NCBI GenBank assembly: GCA_963753615.1
Contig: CAVWCW010000002.1
Location: 186,001 to 250,000 of the forward strand
Length of the DNA stretch: 64,000 nucleotides
Direction of reading: 5' to 3'
From: CAVWCW01 sp963753615
Lineage (GTDB): Bacteria > Pseudomonadota > Gammaproteobacteria > Chromatiales > Chromatiaceae
This document shows, one piece after another, positions 18,424-28,093 of this stretch (the stretch's first letter is position 1; each line of letters opens with the position of its first letter). Below the pieces are notes generated by a model. It was not told the DNA's origin and did not search any database. It saw only the letters and a list, made by a program, of their open reading frames with translations. Both the position numbers and the translations under genes were made by a program.

Positions 18424-18661
18424 ACAGTAGGTTCTCTCTGGATTCTGCTTCGGAAGCGGGTGCCGTCCGGTGGATACGCGGGCCGGATACGAGGCCCTGG
18501 AACCCAAAATTAGCAAATTGGCGCCCCCGGGAGAAGCGCGCGTAGCCGTTGCTGCCGCGCCTGCACTGGCTCGCCGCCGGCGGGCTCGCGTAAGATATCG
18601 CCCTGTTTCCGGCACCGGCGGGCGCTGCCGGTGGCCGGTCGACGCGGCTCGGAGGTGGCGG

Positions 18662-20776
18662 ATGGGAAATGCGCGCAAGGTGCTGACGGTCCTGCTGACC
18701 GGGGTGCTGCTGCTGGCCATGCTGGCCTGGGATCTCCACCTGCCGCCGGGGGTGATCCACGGCATACCCTACGTGGTGCTAATCTCGATCAGTTACTGGC
18801 TGCCCTGGCGGCGGGCGCCGGCGGTACTCGCCACCCTCGGCAGCCTGCTGCTGGTGCTGGGCTACATCTACTCGGACGTCGCCGCCGATACCCATGCGTT
18901 GCTGCTTAACGTCAGCCTGGAAGCGACGGTATTGTGGGTCACCGCCTTTCTGGTGATGCGCTATCGGGCCTCCTCGCGCTCGCTGGAGGATCGGGAGCAG
19001 CGCCTGCGGGCCCTGGTGGCGACCGCGGTCGACGGCGTCATGATCATCGACGCCGCCGGCACGGTGCAGGAGTACAACCCGGCCTGCGAGCGATTGTTCG
19101 GCTATCGCGTCGACGAGGTGGTCGGCAACAACGTCAAGATGCTGATGCCGGCCCCGTATCGCGGGGAGCACGACCAGTATCTGCTGCGCTACCGCACCAC
19201 CGGGGTCAAACGCATCATCGGCAAAGGCCGCGAGGTGGAGGGCCGGCGCAAGGACGGCACCACCTTCCCGATGGAGCTTTCGGTCGGTGAGGCGCGGCCC
19301 GGCTCGCAGCAAGTGTTCGTCGGGATCATCCGCGATATCACCGAGCGCAAGGCGGCGGAGCAGTCGCTGCGGGCGGCCAAGGATCAGGCCGAGAGCGCGA
19401 GCCGAGCCAAGTCCCTGTTCCTGGCCAATATGTCGCACGAGATCCGCACGCCGATGAACGCGGTGCTGGGCTACACCCAGTTGATCGAGACCGACCCCGA
19501 GCTGCCGTCCAAGTACCGCCGCCCGCTGCGGGCGATCCGGGCCGCGGGCAATCACCTGATCGGTCTGATCGACGACATCCTCGACATCTCGAAGATCGAG
19601 GCCGGCGCCATGGAGCTGAATCTCCGCGACTTCGACCTCGGCGATCTTACGGAGGACGTTTCCCAGATGTTCGCGATACGCTGCGAACAGAAGGGATTGG
19701 ACTGGCGGGGGGACACCGAGATCGACGACCGCGCCGTGCGCGGCGACGACCGCAAGCTGCGCCAGGTGTTGATCAATCTGCTGGGCAACGCGCTGAAGTT
19801 CACCGATCAGGGCGAGATCCGGCTTGGGGTTGAGCAGCAGGGCCGACGCTATGCCTTCAGCGTCGAAGACACCGGGCCCGGGATCAGCGACGAGGCCCGC
19901 GAACGCATCTTCGAGTCCTTCCAGCAGGCGGAAGAGGGCCGCGTCAAGGGTGGTACCGGGCTCGGTCTGGCGATCACCCTGCGCCAGGTAGAACTGATGG
20001 GCGGCACTCTGGATCTGGACTCCACCCCCGGCGCGGGCAGCCGCTTTCGATTCGCCTTGGAGTTGGCGCCCGCCGAGGGCACCCCGAGCGTTGATGACGA
20101 ACAGACCGGGGTCCCGTTGCGCCTGGCGCCGCAGCACCGTGTCCGCGCCCTGGTGGTGGACGACGTGGCGGACAACCGAGAGGTGCTGAGCGGGTTTCTG
20201 GAGCGCGCCGGTATCGAGGTGGCCAAGGCCAACGACGGGGCCGCGGCGCTTGAGAGCATAGCCGCCAGCCGGCCAGATATCGTGTTTATGGACGTGCGCA
20301 TGCCGGTGATGGATGGGCTCAGCGCGGTGCGCGAAATGCGGCAACGCTGGTCCGCCGAGCCCATTGTCTGCGTCGCCATCACCGCCTCCGGCCTGCTGCG
20401 CCGCCGCGGATTTTATCTGGACGCCGGCTTCGACGACTTCATCGCCAAGCCGTTTCGCTGCAAGGCGATCTGCGACTGTATCGAGCGGCATCTGGGTGTC
20501 GAGTTCGAGCGGGTGCCGGGGGCAGAGCCGAGCGCCGAGCGCGAGTCCCCGGACGCCGACCTCTCGGCGCTGCGCCTGCCGGCGGCGCTGCGCAGGCGCC
20601 TGCTGGAGGCGGCTCAGGTCAACGCCCTGACCGAAATCGAAGCGGTGATTGCAGAGCTCAAGAAGGGCGAAGCCGGTGCACGGGCCCTGGTCGAACCGCT
20701 GCAGCAATTGCTGGCACGCTACGATACCGAGGCCATCGTCGCCCTGGTCGAATCGCTCGCCGAGGCCGAGGATTGA
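18662..20776 (+). CDS. Hybrid sensor histidine kinase with FixL-type haem PAS domain
   Basis: The 704-residue membrane kinase has three hydrophobic helices (residues ~7-100), a PAS domain (~113-230), HisKA with His259 in MSHEIRTPMN, an ATPase domain (N-box ~371-377, GTGLGLA at 431-437) and a C-terminal receiver domain with Asp544. The PAS domain aligns without gaps to the haem pocket of Bradyrhizobium FixL: His170 matches proximal ligand His200, Arg176 matches Arg206 and Arg190 matches Arg220. It should therefore bind haem and sense O2 or NO. ATG 18662 follows GGAGGTGGCGG. A tail of about 85 residues after the receiver may be a degenerate HPt-like domain. It is divergent from the LRR response regulator. 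Confidence 0.9.
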   Translation: MGNARKVLTVLLTGVLLLAMLAWDLHLPPGVIHGIPYVVLISISYWLPWRRAPAVLATLGSLLLVLGYIYSDVAADTHALLLNVSLEATVLWVTAFLVMRYRASSRSLEDREQRLRALVATAVDGVMIIDAAGTVQEYNPACERLFGYRVDEVVGNNVKMLMPAPYRGEHDQYLLRYRTTGVKRIIGKGREVEGRRKDGTTFPMELSVGEARPGSQQVFVGIIRDITERKAAEQSLRAAKDQAESASRAKSLFLANMSHEIRTPMNAVLGYTQLIETDPELPSKYRRPLRAIRAAGNHLIGLIDDILDISKIEAGAMELNLRDFDLGDLTEDVSQMFAIRCEQKGLDWRGDTEIDDRAVRGDDRKLRQVLINLLGNALKFTDQGEIRLGVEQQGRRYAFSVEDTGPGISDEARERIFESFQQAEEGRVKGGTGLGLAITLRQVELMGGTLDLDSTPGAGSRFRFALELAPAEGTPSVDDEQTGVPLRLAPQHRVRALVVDDVADNREVLSGFLERAGIEVAKANDGAAALESIAASRPDIVFMDVRMPVMDGLSAVREMRQRWSAEPIVCVAITASGLLRRRGFYLDAGFDDFIAKPFRCKAICDCIERHLGVEFERVPGAEPSAERESPDADLSALRLPAALRRRLLEAAQVNALTEIEAVIAELKKGEAGARALVEPLQQLLARYDTEAIVALVESLAEAED

Positions 20777-20864
20777 AAGCGCGCCCCGGCGCCCGCGGCA
20801 CTGCGCGGCGGCAGCCAAACCGGTGTAGAATCCTCGCCTATCCGAACGGGCAGGGGGATCAGGC

Positions 20865-23724
20865 ATGACGCAGAGCACCCATCCGGCGCCAAGCCGCGGA
20901 ACGGGCTTGGGTCGACTGGCGGCAGGCGGCGCTCGACGCCGGGCTGGATTGGGCCCCGGGGCCGGAGCTGGAGGCGGAGCTGCTGCGGGTCTGGGAGTTC
21001 AGCGATTATGTGCTGCAGAGCTGCCGCCGCAGCCCGCAGTTGCTGCCGGAACTGGCCGCCGGCGATCTGCACCGCGCCTACGCACCGGGCGACCTGCGGG
21101 GGCGGCTGACGACCGCGCTCGAGGGGGCCGCGGACCAACCGGCTCTGGCGCGGGTGCTGCGCCGCTTCCGGCGCCGGGAGATGGTGCGCATCATCTGGCG
21201 CGACCTGGCCGCGCTGGCGCCGCTGGCCGAGACCTTGGAGGACCTGAGCGAGCTGGCCGACGCCTGCGTCGGCGCGGCCCTGGAACGGGTCTACGCCTGG
21301 GGCTGCGAGGAAATGGGAACGCCCCGGGACCCGGATGGGCAGCCGCAACCCCTGCTGGTGCTGGGCATGGGCAAGCTGGGCGCGCGCGAGCTCAACCTGT
21401 CGTCCGACATCGACCTGATCTTCGCCTTTCCCCGCCACGGCAACACCGATGGTCGGCGCCAGCTCAGCAACGAGCAGTTCTTTACCCGGATCTGCCAGCG
21501 TCTGGTGCAGGTAATCGACGCCCAGGATGGCGACGGTTTCGTGTTTCGGGTCGACACCCGGTTGCGCCCCTTCGGCAGCGCCGGTCCCCTGGCCATGTGC
21601 TTCGACGCCATGGAGGACTACTACCAGTCCCAGGCCAGGGAGTGGGAGCGCTACGCCATGATCAAGGCGCGGGTGATCGCCGGCGATGCGGCGGCGGGGG
21701 AGGAACTGCAAGCGATGCTGCGTCCCTTCGTCTACCGCCGCTACCTCGATTTCGGCGCCATCGAGTCACTGCGACGGATGAAGTCCCTGATCAGCCAGGA
21801 GCTGCAACGCAAGGGCATGGCGGATAACATCAAGCTGGGTCCCGGCGGCATCCGCGAGATCGAGTTCATCGGCCAGGCCTTTCAACTGATTCGTGGCGGG
21901 CGAGAGGCCGACCTGCAGGTCCGCCCCATCCTGCGGGTGCTGGAAAGGCTGGGGGCCAAAGACTACCTGCCGGCGCATGCGGTGCGCGAGCTGAGCGACG
22001 CCTACGTATTTCTGCGCCGGCTCGAGAATCGCTTGCAGGCTTGGGCCGACCGCCAGACCCACCTGCTGCCACCCGAACCCGAGGCTCAGTTGCGCCTGGC
22101 CCGCAGTATGGGGTTTGCGGATTGGGATCAACTGAAGCCGGTGCTGGAGCGTCACCGGCGGCGGGTGCAGGGCCACTTCGACGCGGTGTTCGCCGCTCCC
22201 CAGGCGGAGGAAGCGGGTCCTGCCACCCCGGTGACCGATCTCTGGCGCGGCAGCGGCGACGGCGGCGCCCTGGCGGCCCTGCGCGGCGCCGGCTTTCAAG
22301 ACCCGGAGGCGGCCCTGGAGCGAATCTGCGCCTTTCGCGCTTCGCGTTCCTGCCGCAGCCTTTCGTCCCGTGGCCGCGAGCGTTTGGAGCAGCTGATGCC
22401 GCTGCTGCTGGAGGCGGTGTCGGCCTTGGAACTGCCGGATCTGCCCCTGGAGCGGCTGCTCAAGCTGCTGGAGGCTGTGGTCCAGCGCACCGCCTACCTA
22501 GCCCTGATGGTGGAAAATCCCATCGTGCTGTCCCAGTTGGTGCGACTGACCGCGGTAAGCCCCTGGATCGCCGTTCTGCTGACCCGCTACCCGCTGCTGC
22601 TGGACGAACTGCTCGACCCGCGCCGCCTCTACTCTCCGCTGCACCGGCGTGAGCTTGAGGCGGAGGCCGATAGTCTGCTCGGCGACCTCGACCCCGAGGA
22701 TCTGGAGCAACAGATGGAGCGCCTGCGCCAGTTCGCCCAGAGCAACCGCCTGCGGGTGGCGGCGGCGGATATCACCGGCGCCATTCCGCTGATGGTGGTG
22801 AGCGACTTTCTCACCGAGATCGCCGAAGTGGTGTTGGCCCGGGTGTTGGACCGGGCCTGGGCTCACCTCAAGGGGCGCCACGGCCGGCCGGCCGGCAGCG
22901 ACGGCGACCCCGGCGGCTTTGCGGTGATCGGCTACGGCAAGTTGGGTGGCATCGAACTCGGCTACGGTTCGGACCTGGATCTGGTTTTCCTGCACGGCGG
23001 CACGGCCGGCGGCAGCAGCGACGGCGCCCGCCCGCTGTCCAACGAGGTATTCTATGCCCGCCTCGGGCAGCGTATCATCCACATGCTCGGCGCCCAGACC
23101 CCCTCCGGCGTGCTCTATGAGACCGACATGCGGCTGCGACCCAATGGCGCCTCCGGCCTGCTGGTCAGCTCCCTGGATGCCTACCGCAGCTACCAGCTCG
23201 AGGAGGCCTGGACTTGGGAACACCAGGCCTTGATTCGGGCTCGGGCGGTGGCGGGAGACCCGGGGGTTAGCGCGCGCTTCGCCGAGATCCGCAAAGAGGT
23301 GCTGGTCCGCCCCCGCGACCCGGACAAGCTGCGGCAAGACGTCTGCGAGATGCGCGAGCGCATGCGCGCCGAGCTGCAACGTGGCGGGGCCGACCAGTTC
23401 GATCTCAAGCAGGGTCCGGGCGGTATCGCCGATATTGAATTTATGGTTCAATACGCTGTTCTGCGATGGGCCCACGAGTACCCGGATCTGCTGGAATTCA
23501 GCGACAATATCCGCCTGCTCGACGGCCTGGAGAGGCACCGGCTGCTGGCCGCCGAAGAAGCAGGCGGGCTGCGCGATGCCTACCGCGCCTTCCGCGCCAG
23601 CTACCACCGCAACGCCTTGCAGGAGCTGCCCGGCCTGGTGGGAGGGCGGCGCCACGCGGACGAGCGCGCACGGGTGATCGGGCTTTGGCAGCGCCTCATG
23701 CACGCGCCCGCGGGCGCGGACTGA
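20865..23724 (+). CDS. glnE: Bifunctional glutamine synthetase adenylyltransferase/deadenylase
   Basis: This enzyme adenylylates and deadenylylates glutamine synthetase to match nitrogen supply. Both nucleotidyltransferase halves are visible: GMGKLGARELNLSSDIDL (deadenylase half) and GYGKLGGIELGYGSDLDLVF (transferase half), each followed by a PII-uridylyl-transferase-like helical domain. ATG 20865 has a good AGGGGGA site but lies one frame off the main frame. An extra base near 20880-20895 would join MTQSTHPAP to QAAERAWVDWRQAALDAG and give 952 residues, the usual GlnE length. Without that correction the first in-frame start is GTG 21010 (904 residues), which would cut the N-terminal helices. 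TAGAAT at 20826-20831 is a possible -10 box. Confidence 0.9.
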
Positions 23725-23745
23725 ACAACCTTTCGGGAGAGACCG

Positions 23746-24669
23746 ATGTCGACGATGGCGGACCGTGACGGGGTGATCTGGCTGGACGGCGAACTCGTGC
23801 CCTGGCGCGATGCCAAGGTGCATGTGCTCACCCACACCCTGCACTACGGCATGGGGGTGTTCGAGGGGGTGCGCGCCTACCAGACCGATCGGGGTACCGC
23901 CATCTTCCGCCTCCCGGAGCACACCGACCGTCTATTCAACTCGGCCCACATTCTGCGTATGCCGATGCCCTTCGATAAGGACACGGTCAACCAGGCCCAC
24001 CAGACGGTGGTGCGCGAGAACGGCCTCAACAGCGGCTACATCCGGCCGATGGCCTTTTACGGCTCCGAGGGCATGGGGCTGCGCGCCGACAATCTGCGGG
24101 TGCACATGATGGTGGCGGCCTGGTCCTGGGGCGCCTACCTGGGCGACGAGGCGATGGAGCACGGCATCCGCATCCGCGTCTCTTCGTTTACCCGCCACCA
24201 CGTCAATATCACTATGTGCAAGGCCAAGGCGAACGGCAACTACATGAACTCAATGCTGGCCCTCCAGGAGGCCCTTGAATGCGGCTATGACGAGGCCCTG
24301 CTGCTGGACAACCAGGGGTTCGTCATGGAGGGCAGCGGCGAGAACGTCTTCTTGGTGCGCGAGGGCGTGGTCTACACTCCGGACCTGACCTCGGCGCTGG
24401 ACGGCATCACCCGCAAGACGGTGATCTCCCTGTGCGGAGAACTCGGCATCCCGGTGGTGGAAAAGCGCATCACCCGGGACGAGGTCTATGTCGCGGACGA
24501 GGCCTTCTTCACCGGCACGGCCGCCGAGGTCACGCCGATTCGCGAGGTCGACGGTCGCGTCATCGGCAGCGGCGACCGCGGGCCGATCACCGAGCGCCTG
24601 CAATCGCTGTATTTCGACCAGGTGCATGGCCGGCGGTCGGAAAACCCGCACTGGCTCACCTTTGTTTAG
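23746..24669 (+). CDS. ilvE: Branched-chain amino acid aminotransferase
   Basis: This PLP-dependent class IV aminotransferase of 307 residues performs the last step of valine, leucine and isoleucine synthesis. It shows HTLHYGMGVFEGVRAY, the catalytic-lysine segment KAKANGNYMNSMLALQEA, and the cofactor-binding GFVMEGSGENVFLVR. ATG 23746 follows GGGAGAGACCG. It lies 21 bp after glnE and 21 bp before the zinc-finger gene, so the three probably share transcripts. Length is normal for IlvE. Confidence 0.95.
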   Translation: MSTMADRDGVIWLDGELVPWRDAKVHVLTHTLHYGMGVFEGVRAYQTDRGTAIFRLPEHTDRLFNSAHILRMPMPFDKDTVNQAHQTVVRENGLNSGYIRPMAFYGSEGMGLRADNLRVHMMVAAWSWGAYLGDEAMEHGIRIRVSSFTRHHVNITMCKAKANGNYMNSMLALQEALECGYDEALLLDNQGFVMEGSGENVFLVREGVVYTPDLTSALDGITRKTVISLCGELGIPVVEKRITRDEVYVADEAFFTGTAAEVTPIREVDGRVIGSGDRGPITERLQSLYFDQVHGRRSENPHWLTFV

Positions 24670-24690
24670 TTTCCCTGTGAGGAGAAAGAG

Positions 24691-24888
24691 ATGGCGGAGC
24701 AATCGGCCAAGCCGGGCGCCGATCGAGGCGCCAAAAAGTATATCGTCAGCCGCAAGGACCTGCCGCTGAGCTGTCCGACCCCGGATACGGAGCTGTGGAA
24801 CATGCATCCGCGGGTCTACCTGCCGATCGAGCAGAGCGGCCATGCGGTTTGCCCCTATTGCGGGGCCGAGTTCGAACTGGAAGATTGA
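24691..24888 (+). CDS. Small zinc-finger protein of the zf-CHCC (NDUFS6-like) family
   Basis: The 65-residue protein carries the zf-CHCC arrangement Cys28, His39, Cys54, Cys57 within SCPTPDTELWNMHPRVYLPIE and AVCPYCGAEFEL. Its relatives include the C-terminal part of the NDUFS6 subunit of mitochondrial complex I. In gammaproteobacteria it is commonly found between ilvE and the waaF genes, as here. A GGAGAAAGAG site precedes ATG. Its exact role is not known. Confidence 0.9.
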   Translation: MAEQSAKPGADRGAKKYIVSRKDLPLSCPTPDTELWNMHPRVYLPIEQSGHAVCPYCGAEFELED

Positions 24889-24890
24889 AC

Positions 24891-24907
24891 GCCCGCCGGC
24901 GGCGGGC
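24891..24907. repeat. Perfect GC-rich hairpin just upstream of waaF
   Basis: GCCCGCC-GGC-GGCGGGC forms a perfect 7-bp stem two bases after the zinc-finger stop codon and 11 bp before the waaF GTG. There is no T run, so it is unlikely to be a full terminator. It could affect translation of waaF or pause transcription. Confidence 0.4.
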
Positions 24908-24918
24908 TGCGACGACCC

Positions 24919-25938
24919 GTGACTGAGCCCCGGCGCCTGCTGGTCGTCGGCCCTTCCTGGGTCGGCGATATGGTGATGGCCCAGAGCCTGTTTCGGGTGC
25001 TCCGGCAACGGGAGCCCGAGCTGGTAATCGAGGTGCTGGCGCCGGAATGGAGCCTCCCCCTGCTGGAACGGATGCCCGAGGTCTCCGCGGCGGTCTCCAT
25101 GCCCCTGGGCCACGGCCAGCTAGGCCTGCGGGCCCGCTGGCGTCTGGGCCGCAGCCTCCGAGCGCGGGCATACGATCAGGCGATCCTGCTGCCCAACTCC
25201 CTCAAGTCCGCCCTGGTACCCTTGGCCGCCGGAATTCCGCGCCGCACCGGCTGGGTCGGCGAGCAACGCTACGGCCTGCTCAACGATCTGCGCCGGCTCG
25301 ATAAGGAGCGGCTGCCGATGACGGTGCAACGCTTCGTCGCTCTGGGCCTGAGCCCGGGCGCGCCGCTGCCGGAGATCCCTCCGCCGCGCCTCCAAGTGGC
25401 GCCCGGACCGCTCCGGCGCGCCCTGGCCGAGCTTGGCCTGGGGCCTCCCCGCGCCCCCCTGCTGGCGCTTTGCCCGGGGGCCGAATACGGCCCGGCCAAG
25501 CAATGGCCGGCGGAGTACTACGGCGAACTGGCCGCTGCCCGCCGGGCCGCGGGCTGGGAGGTCTGGCTGTTCGGTTCCAGCAACGACCGCAGTGTCTGCG
25601 CCCAGGTCGATACCGCCGCCGGCGGCGGCTGCCGTGACCTGGCCGGGCAGACCAGCTTGGGGCAGGCGGTGGACCTGCTGTCCCTGGCCGCCGCGGTGGT
25701 CAGCAACGACTCCGGCCTGATGCACGTGGCCGCCGCCCTGGACCGGCCCCTGGTGGCGGTCTACGGATCCTCCGATCCCGGCTTCACCCCGCCGCTGAGT
25801 CCGCGCGCCCGGATACTGTCCCTGGGACTGGGCTGCAGCCCCTGCTTTAAGCGTCAATGCCCCCTGGGCCACCTGCGCTGCCTGCGTGATATCGGGTCGG
25901 AGCGGGTGGCCGCACTCCTGGATGAGGTGGCCGCGTGA
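24919..25938 (+). CDS. waaF: LPS ADP-heptose:heptosyltransferase II
   Basis: This GT9 glycosyltransferase of 339 residues adds the second L-glycero-D-manno-heptose to the inner core of lipopolysaccharide on the cytoplasmic face. Hallmarks are LVVGPSWVGDMVMAQSLFR at the start, ALCPGAEYGPAKQWP, and the nucleotide-binding DSGLMHVAAAL motif near the C-terminus. The GTG start at 24919 has a weak ribosome site. Its 3' end overlaps waaC by 4 bp, the standard gammaproteobacterial arrangement. Confidence 0.93.
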   Translation: MTEPRRLLVVGPSWVGDMVMAQSLFRVLRQREPELVIEVLAPEWSLPLLERMPEVSAAVSMPLGHGQLGLRARWRLGRSLRARAYDQAILLPNSLKSALVPLAAGIPRRTGWVGEQRYGLLNDLRRLDKERLPMTVQRFVALGLSPGAPLPEIPPPRLQVAPGPLRRALAELGLGPPRAPLLALCPGAEYGPAKQWPAEYYGELAAARRAAGWEVWLFGSSNDRSVCAQVDTAAGGGCRDLAGQTSLGQAVDLLSLAAAVVSNDSGLMHVAAALDRPLVAVYGSSDPGFTPPLSPRARILSLGLGCSPCFKRQCPLGHLRCLRDIGSERVAALLDEVAA

Positions 25939-26957
25939 ACCTCTTGCTGATCAAGACCTCCTCGCTCGGCGACCTGATCCACACCCTGCCGGCGCTCACC
26001 GACGCCGCCCGCGCCCTGCCCGAGTTGAGGGTGGACTGGGTGGTGGAGGAAAGCTTCAGCGAGATTCCGTCTTGGCACCCGGCGGTGCGCTGGGTGATCC
26101 CGATCGCCTTGCGGCGCTGGCGCCGGCGCCCGCTTCGCTCGCTGCTGGGCGGCGAGCCGAAAGCGTTTCTGGCCTCGTTGCGACGTCTTCGCTACGACCG
26201 GGTTCTGGATGCCCAGGGACTGCTGCTCAAGAGCGCTCTGGTAGCGCGGCTGGCGCGTGGGTACCGGGTCGGGCTCGACCGCAGCTCGGCCCGAGAGCCG
26301 CTGTCTGCGCTGGCGTACCAGGAGCGCATTCGGGTGCCCCGTGAGCAGCACGCCATTGAGCGCAACCGCCAGCTATTCGCCCTGGCCCTGGGCTACGGTT
26401 GCCCGGAGGGTGAGCCGGACTACGGGCTGGGCCGGCTGCAGCCCTCTAAGGTGGCGGTGGCGCCGCGGCTGGTGTTTCTCCACGGCACCACCTGGGCCAC
26501 CAAGCACTGGCCGGAAGACTACTGGTGCGAGCTGGGGCGCCTGGCCGGCGCCGCCGGCTACCAGGTCCGTCTGCCCTGGGGCGATGCCCCGGAGATGGCG
26601 CGCGCCGAGCGCATAGCCGCCGCCATCCCCGCGGGGCTGGTGCTGCCGCGCTTGAGTCTGTCGGAGATGGCCGCCGAGCTGGCGGCCGCCGCCGGGGTGG
26701 TGGGGGTCGACACTGGCCTCTGCCACTTGGCTGCTGCCCTGGAGGTGCCGGCGGTGACCCTGTACGGTGCCACCCGTCCGGAACTCACCGGCACCCGAGG
26801 TCCCGGCCAGGTGCATCTGCTGGCGGACTTCCCCTGTGCCCCCTGCCTTAAGCGCAGCTGCGCTTTCACCGGCGACACCCAGGTCGAGCCCGCCTGTTTC
26901 GCGAGCCTGCCACCGGCCCTGGTGTGGCAGACGCTGCAACCCCTGTTACGGACCTGA
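25935..26957 (+). CDS. waaC: LPS ADP-heptose:heptosyltransferase I
   Basis: This GT9 enzyme of 340 residues transfers the first heptose onto Kdo2-lipid A. It begins MNLLLIKTSSLGDLIHTLPALTDA (given here in part), and has the VDTGLCHLAAAL acceptor motif and the CAPCLKRSC region late in the sequence. The GTG at 25935 overlaps the waaF stop. It is the second gene of the core operon, and WaaG follows after 5 bp. Confidence 0.93.
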   Translation: MNLLLIKTSSLGDLIHTLPALTDAARALPELRVDWVVEESFSEIPSWHPAVRWVIPIALRRWRRRPLRSLLGGEPKAFLASLRRLRYDRVLDAQGLLLKSALVARLARGYRVGLDRSSAREPLSALAYQERIRVPREQHAIERNRQLFALALGYGCPEGEPDYGLGRLQPSKVAVAPRLVFLHGTTWATKHWPEDYWCELGRLAGAAGYQVRLPWGDAPEMARAERIAAAIPAGLVLPRLSLSEMAAELAAAAGVVGVDTGLCHLAAALEVPAVTLYGATRPELTGTRGPGQVHLLADFPCAPCLKRSCAFTGDTQVEPACFASLPPALVWQTLQPLLRT

Positions 26958-26962
26958 ATGCC

Positions 26963-28093
26963 ATGCGCATGGGCTTCGTCCTGTTCAAGTATTTTCCCTT
27001 TGGCGGCTTGCAGCGGGACATGCTGCGCATCGCCCTGGCCTGCCGTGACCGCGGCCACGAAGTGCGCGTCTATTGCCTTAGCTGGCAGGGCGAGGTGCCC
27101 GAGGGTATCCAGGTCGAGACGCTGCCGCTCCAGCGCCTGACCAATCATGCCCGCTACCAGGCCTTCTACCGGGAACTGCAGCCGCTGCTGGAGCGCGACG
27201 ACATCGAGGGGGTCGTGGGTTTCAACAAGCTACCGGGGCTCGATCTGTATTATGCCGCCGATCCCTGCTTCCGCGAGAAATGGCTGCGGGAAAAGAACTG
27301 GCTGACCCGGCTGGGGGCCCGCAACCGGGTGTTTCTGGCCTACGAAGCGGCGGTATTCGCCCCCGCCAGCCGCACCCGCATCCTGATGATCTCGCCCCAG
27401 CAGCTACAGGTCTACTGCCGCCACTACCGCACCCCGCGCGAGCGGGTGCACCTGTTGCCGCCGGGCATCTCCCGGGACCGCATGGCGCCGCCGGACGCCG
27501 CCGCGCAAAGGGCCGAGTTCCGCCGCGAGTTCGGCCTCGGCGACCGGGACTTGCTGCTGCTCAGCGTCGGTTCCGGCTTCCGCACCAAGGGCCTGGACCG
27601 CAGCCTCAAGGCTATGGCGGTGCTGCCCGAAGAGCTGCTCCGGCGCACCCGGCTGTTCGTCATCGGCCAGGACAATCCGGCCCCGTTCCTGCAACTGGCC
27701 CGGCGCCTGGGTCTGGCCGAGCGTATGCGCATCTTTCCCGGCCGCGACGACGTGCCGCGCTTTCTGCTCGGCGCCGACCTGCTGCTGCACCCGGCCTACT
27801 ATGAGAACACCGGCACCGTGCTGCTGGAGGCCCTGGTTTCCGGGCTGCCGGTGCTCACCACCGCCAGCTGCGGTTACGCGTTCCACGTCGAGCGCGCACA
27901 GGCGGGACGAGTAGTGCCGTCGCCCTTCGGCCAGGGCCAGCTGTCCCGGGATCTGGCGGCGATGCTCACCTCCCGAGACCGGGAGCAGTGGTCGCGAAAC
28001 GGAATCGAATACGGCCTCCGGGAGGACCTCTACCGGATGCCCGAGCTGGCCGCCGAGATCATCGTGGATACGGTGCGGAGGTTGGCCCTTTGA
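26963..28093 (+). CDS. waaG: LPS core UDP-glucose:(heptosyl) glycosyltransferase
   Basis: This GT4 glycosyltransferase of 376 residues adds the first hexose of the outer core to heptose II. It has the WaaG-type N-terminus FVLFKYFPFGGLQRDMLRIA, the donor-binding LLLSVGSGFRTKGLDRSL, and the EX7E-like block ENTGTVLLEALVSGLPVL. The start is ATG 26963; ATG 26969, two codons on, is an alternative. Its 3' end overlaps the kinase gene by 4 bp (TTGA). Confidence 0.92.
   Translation: MRMGFVLFKYFPFGGLQRDMLRIALACRDRGHEVRVYCLSWQGEVPEGIQVETLPLQRLTNHARYQAFYRELQPLLERDDIEGVVGFNKLPGLDLYYAADPCFREKWLREKNWLTRLGARNRVFLAYEAAVFAPASRTRILMISPQQLQVYCRHYRTPRERVHLLPPGISRDRMAPPDAAAQRAEFRREFGLGDRDLLLLSVGSGFRTKGLDRSLKAMAVLPEELLRRTRLFVIGQDNPAPFLQLARRLGLAERMRIFPGRDDVPRFLLGADLLLHPAYYENTGTVLLEALVSGLPVLTTASCGYAFHVERAQAGRVVPSPFGQGQLSRDLAAMLTSRDREQWSRNGIEYGLREDLYRMPELAAEIIVDTVRRLAL

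Noticed and set aside
18779..20878. Very long open frame on the minus strand opposite the hybrid kinase gene
   Set aside because: High-GC third-position bias opens the antisense frame. It has no ribosome site and no recognisable domain, while the plus strand has a complete kinase.
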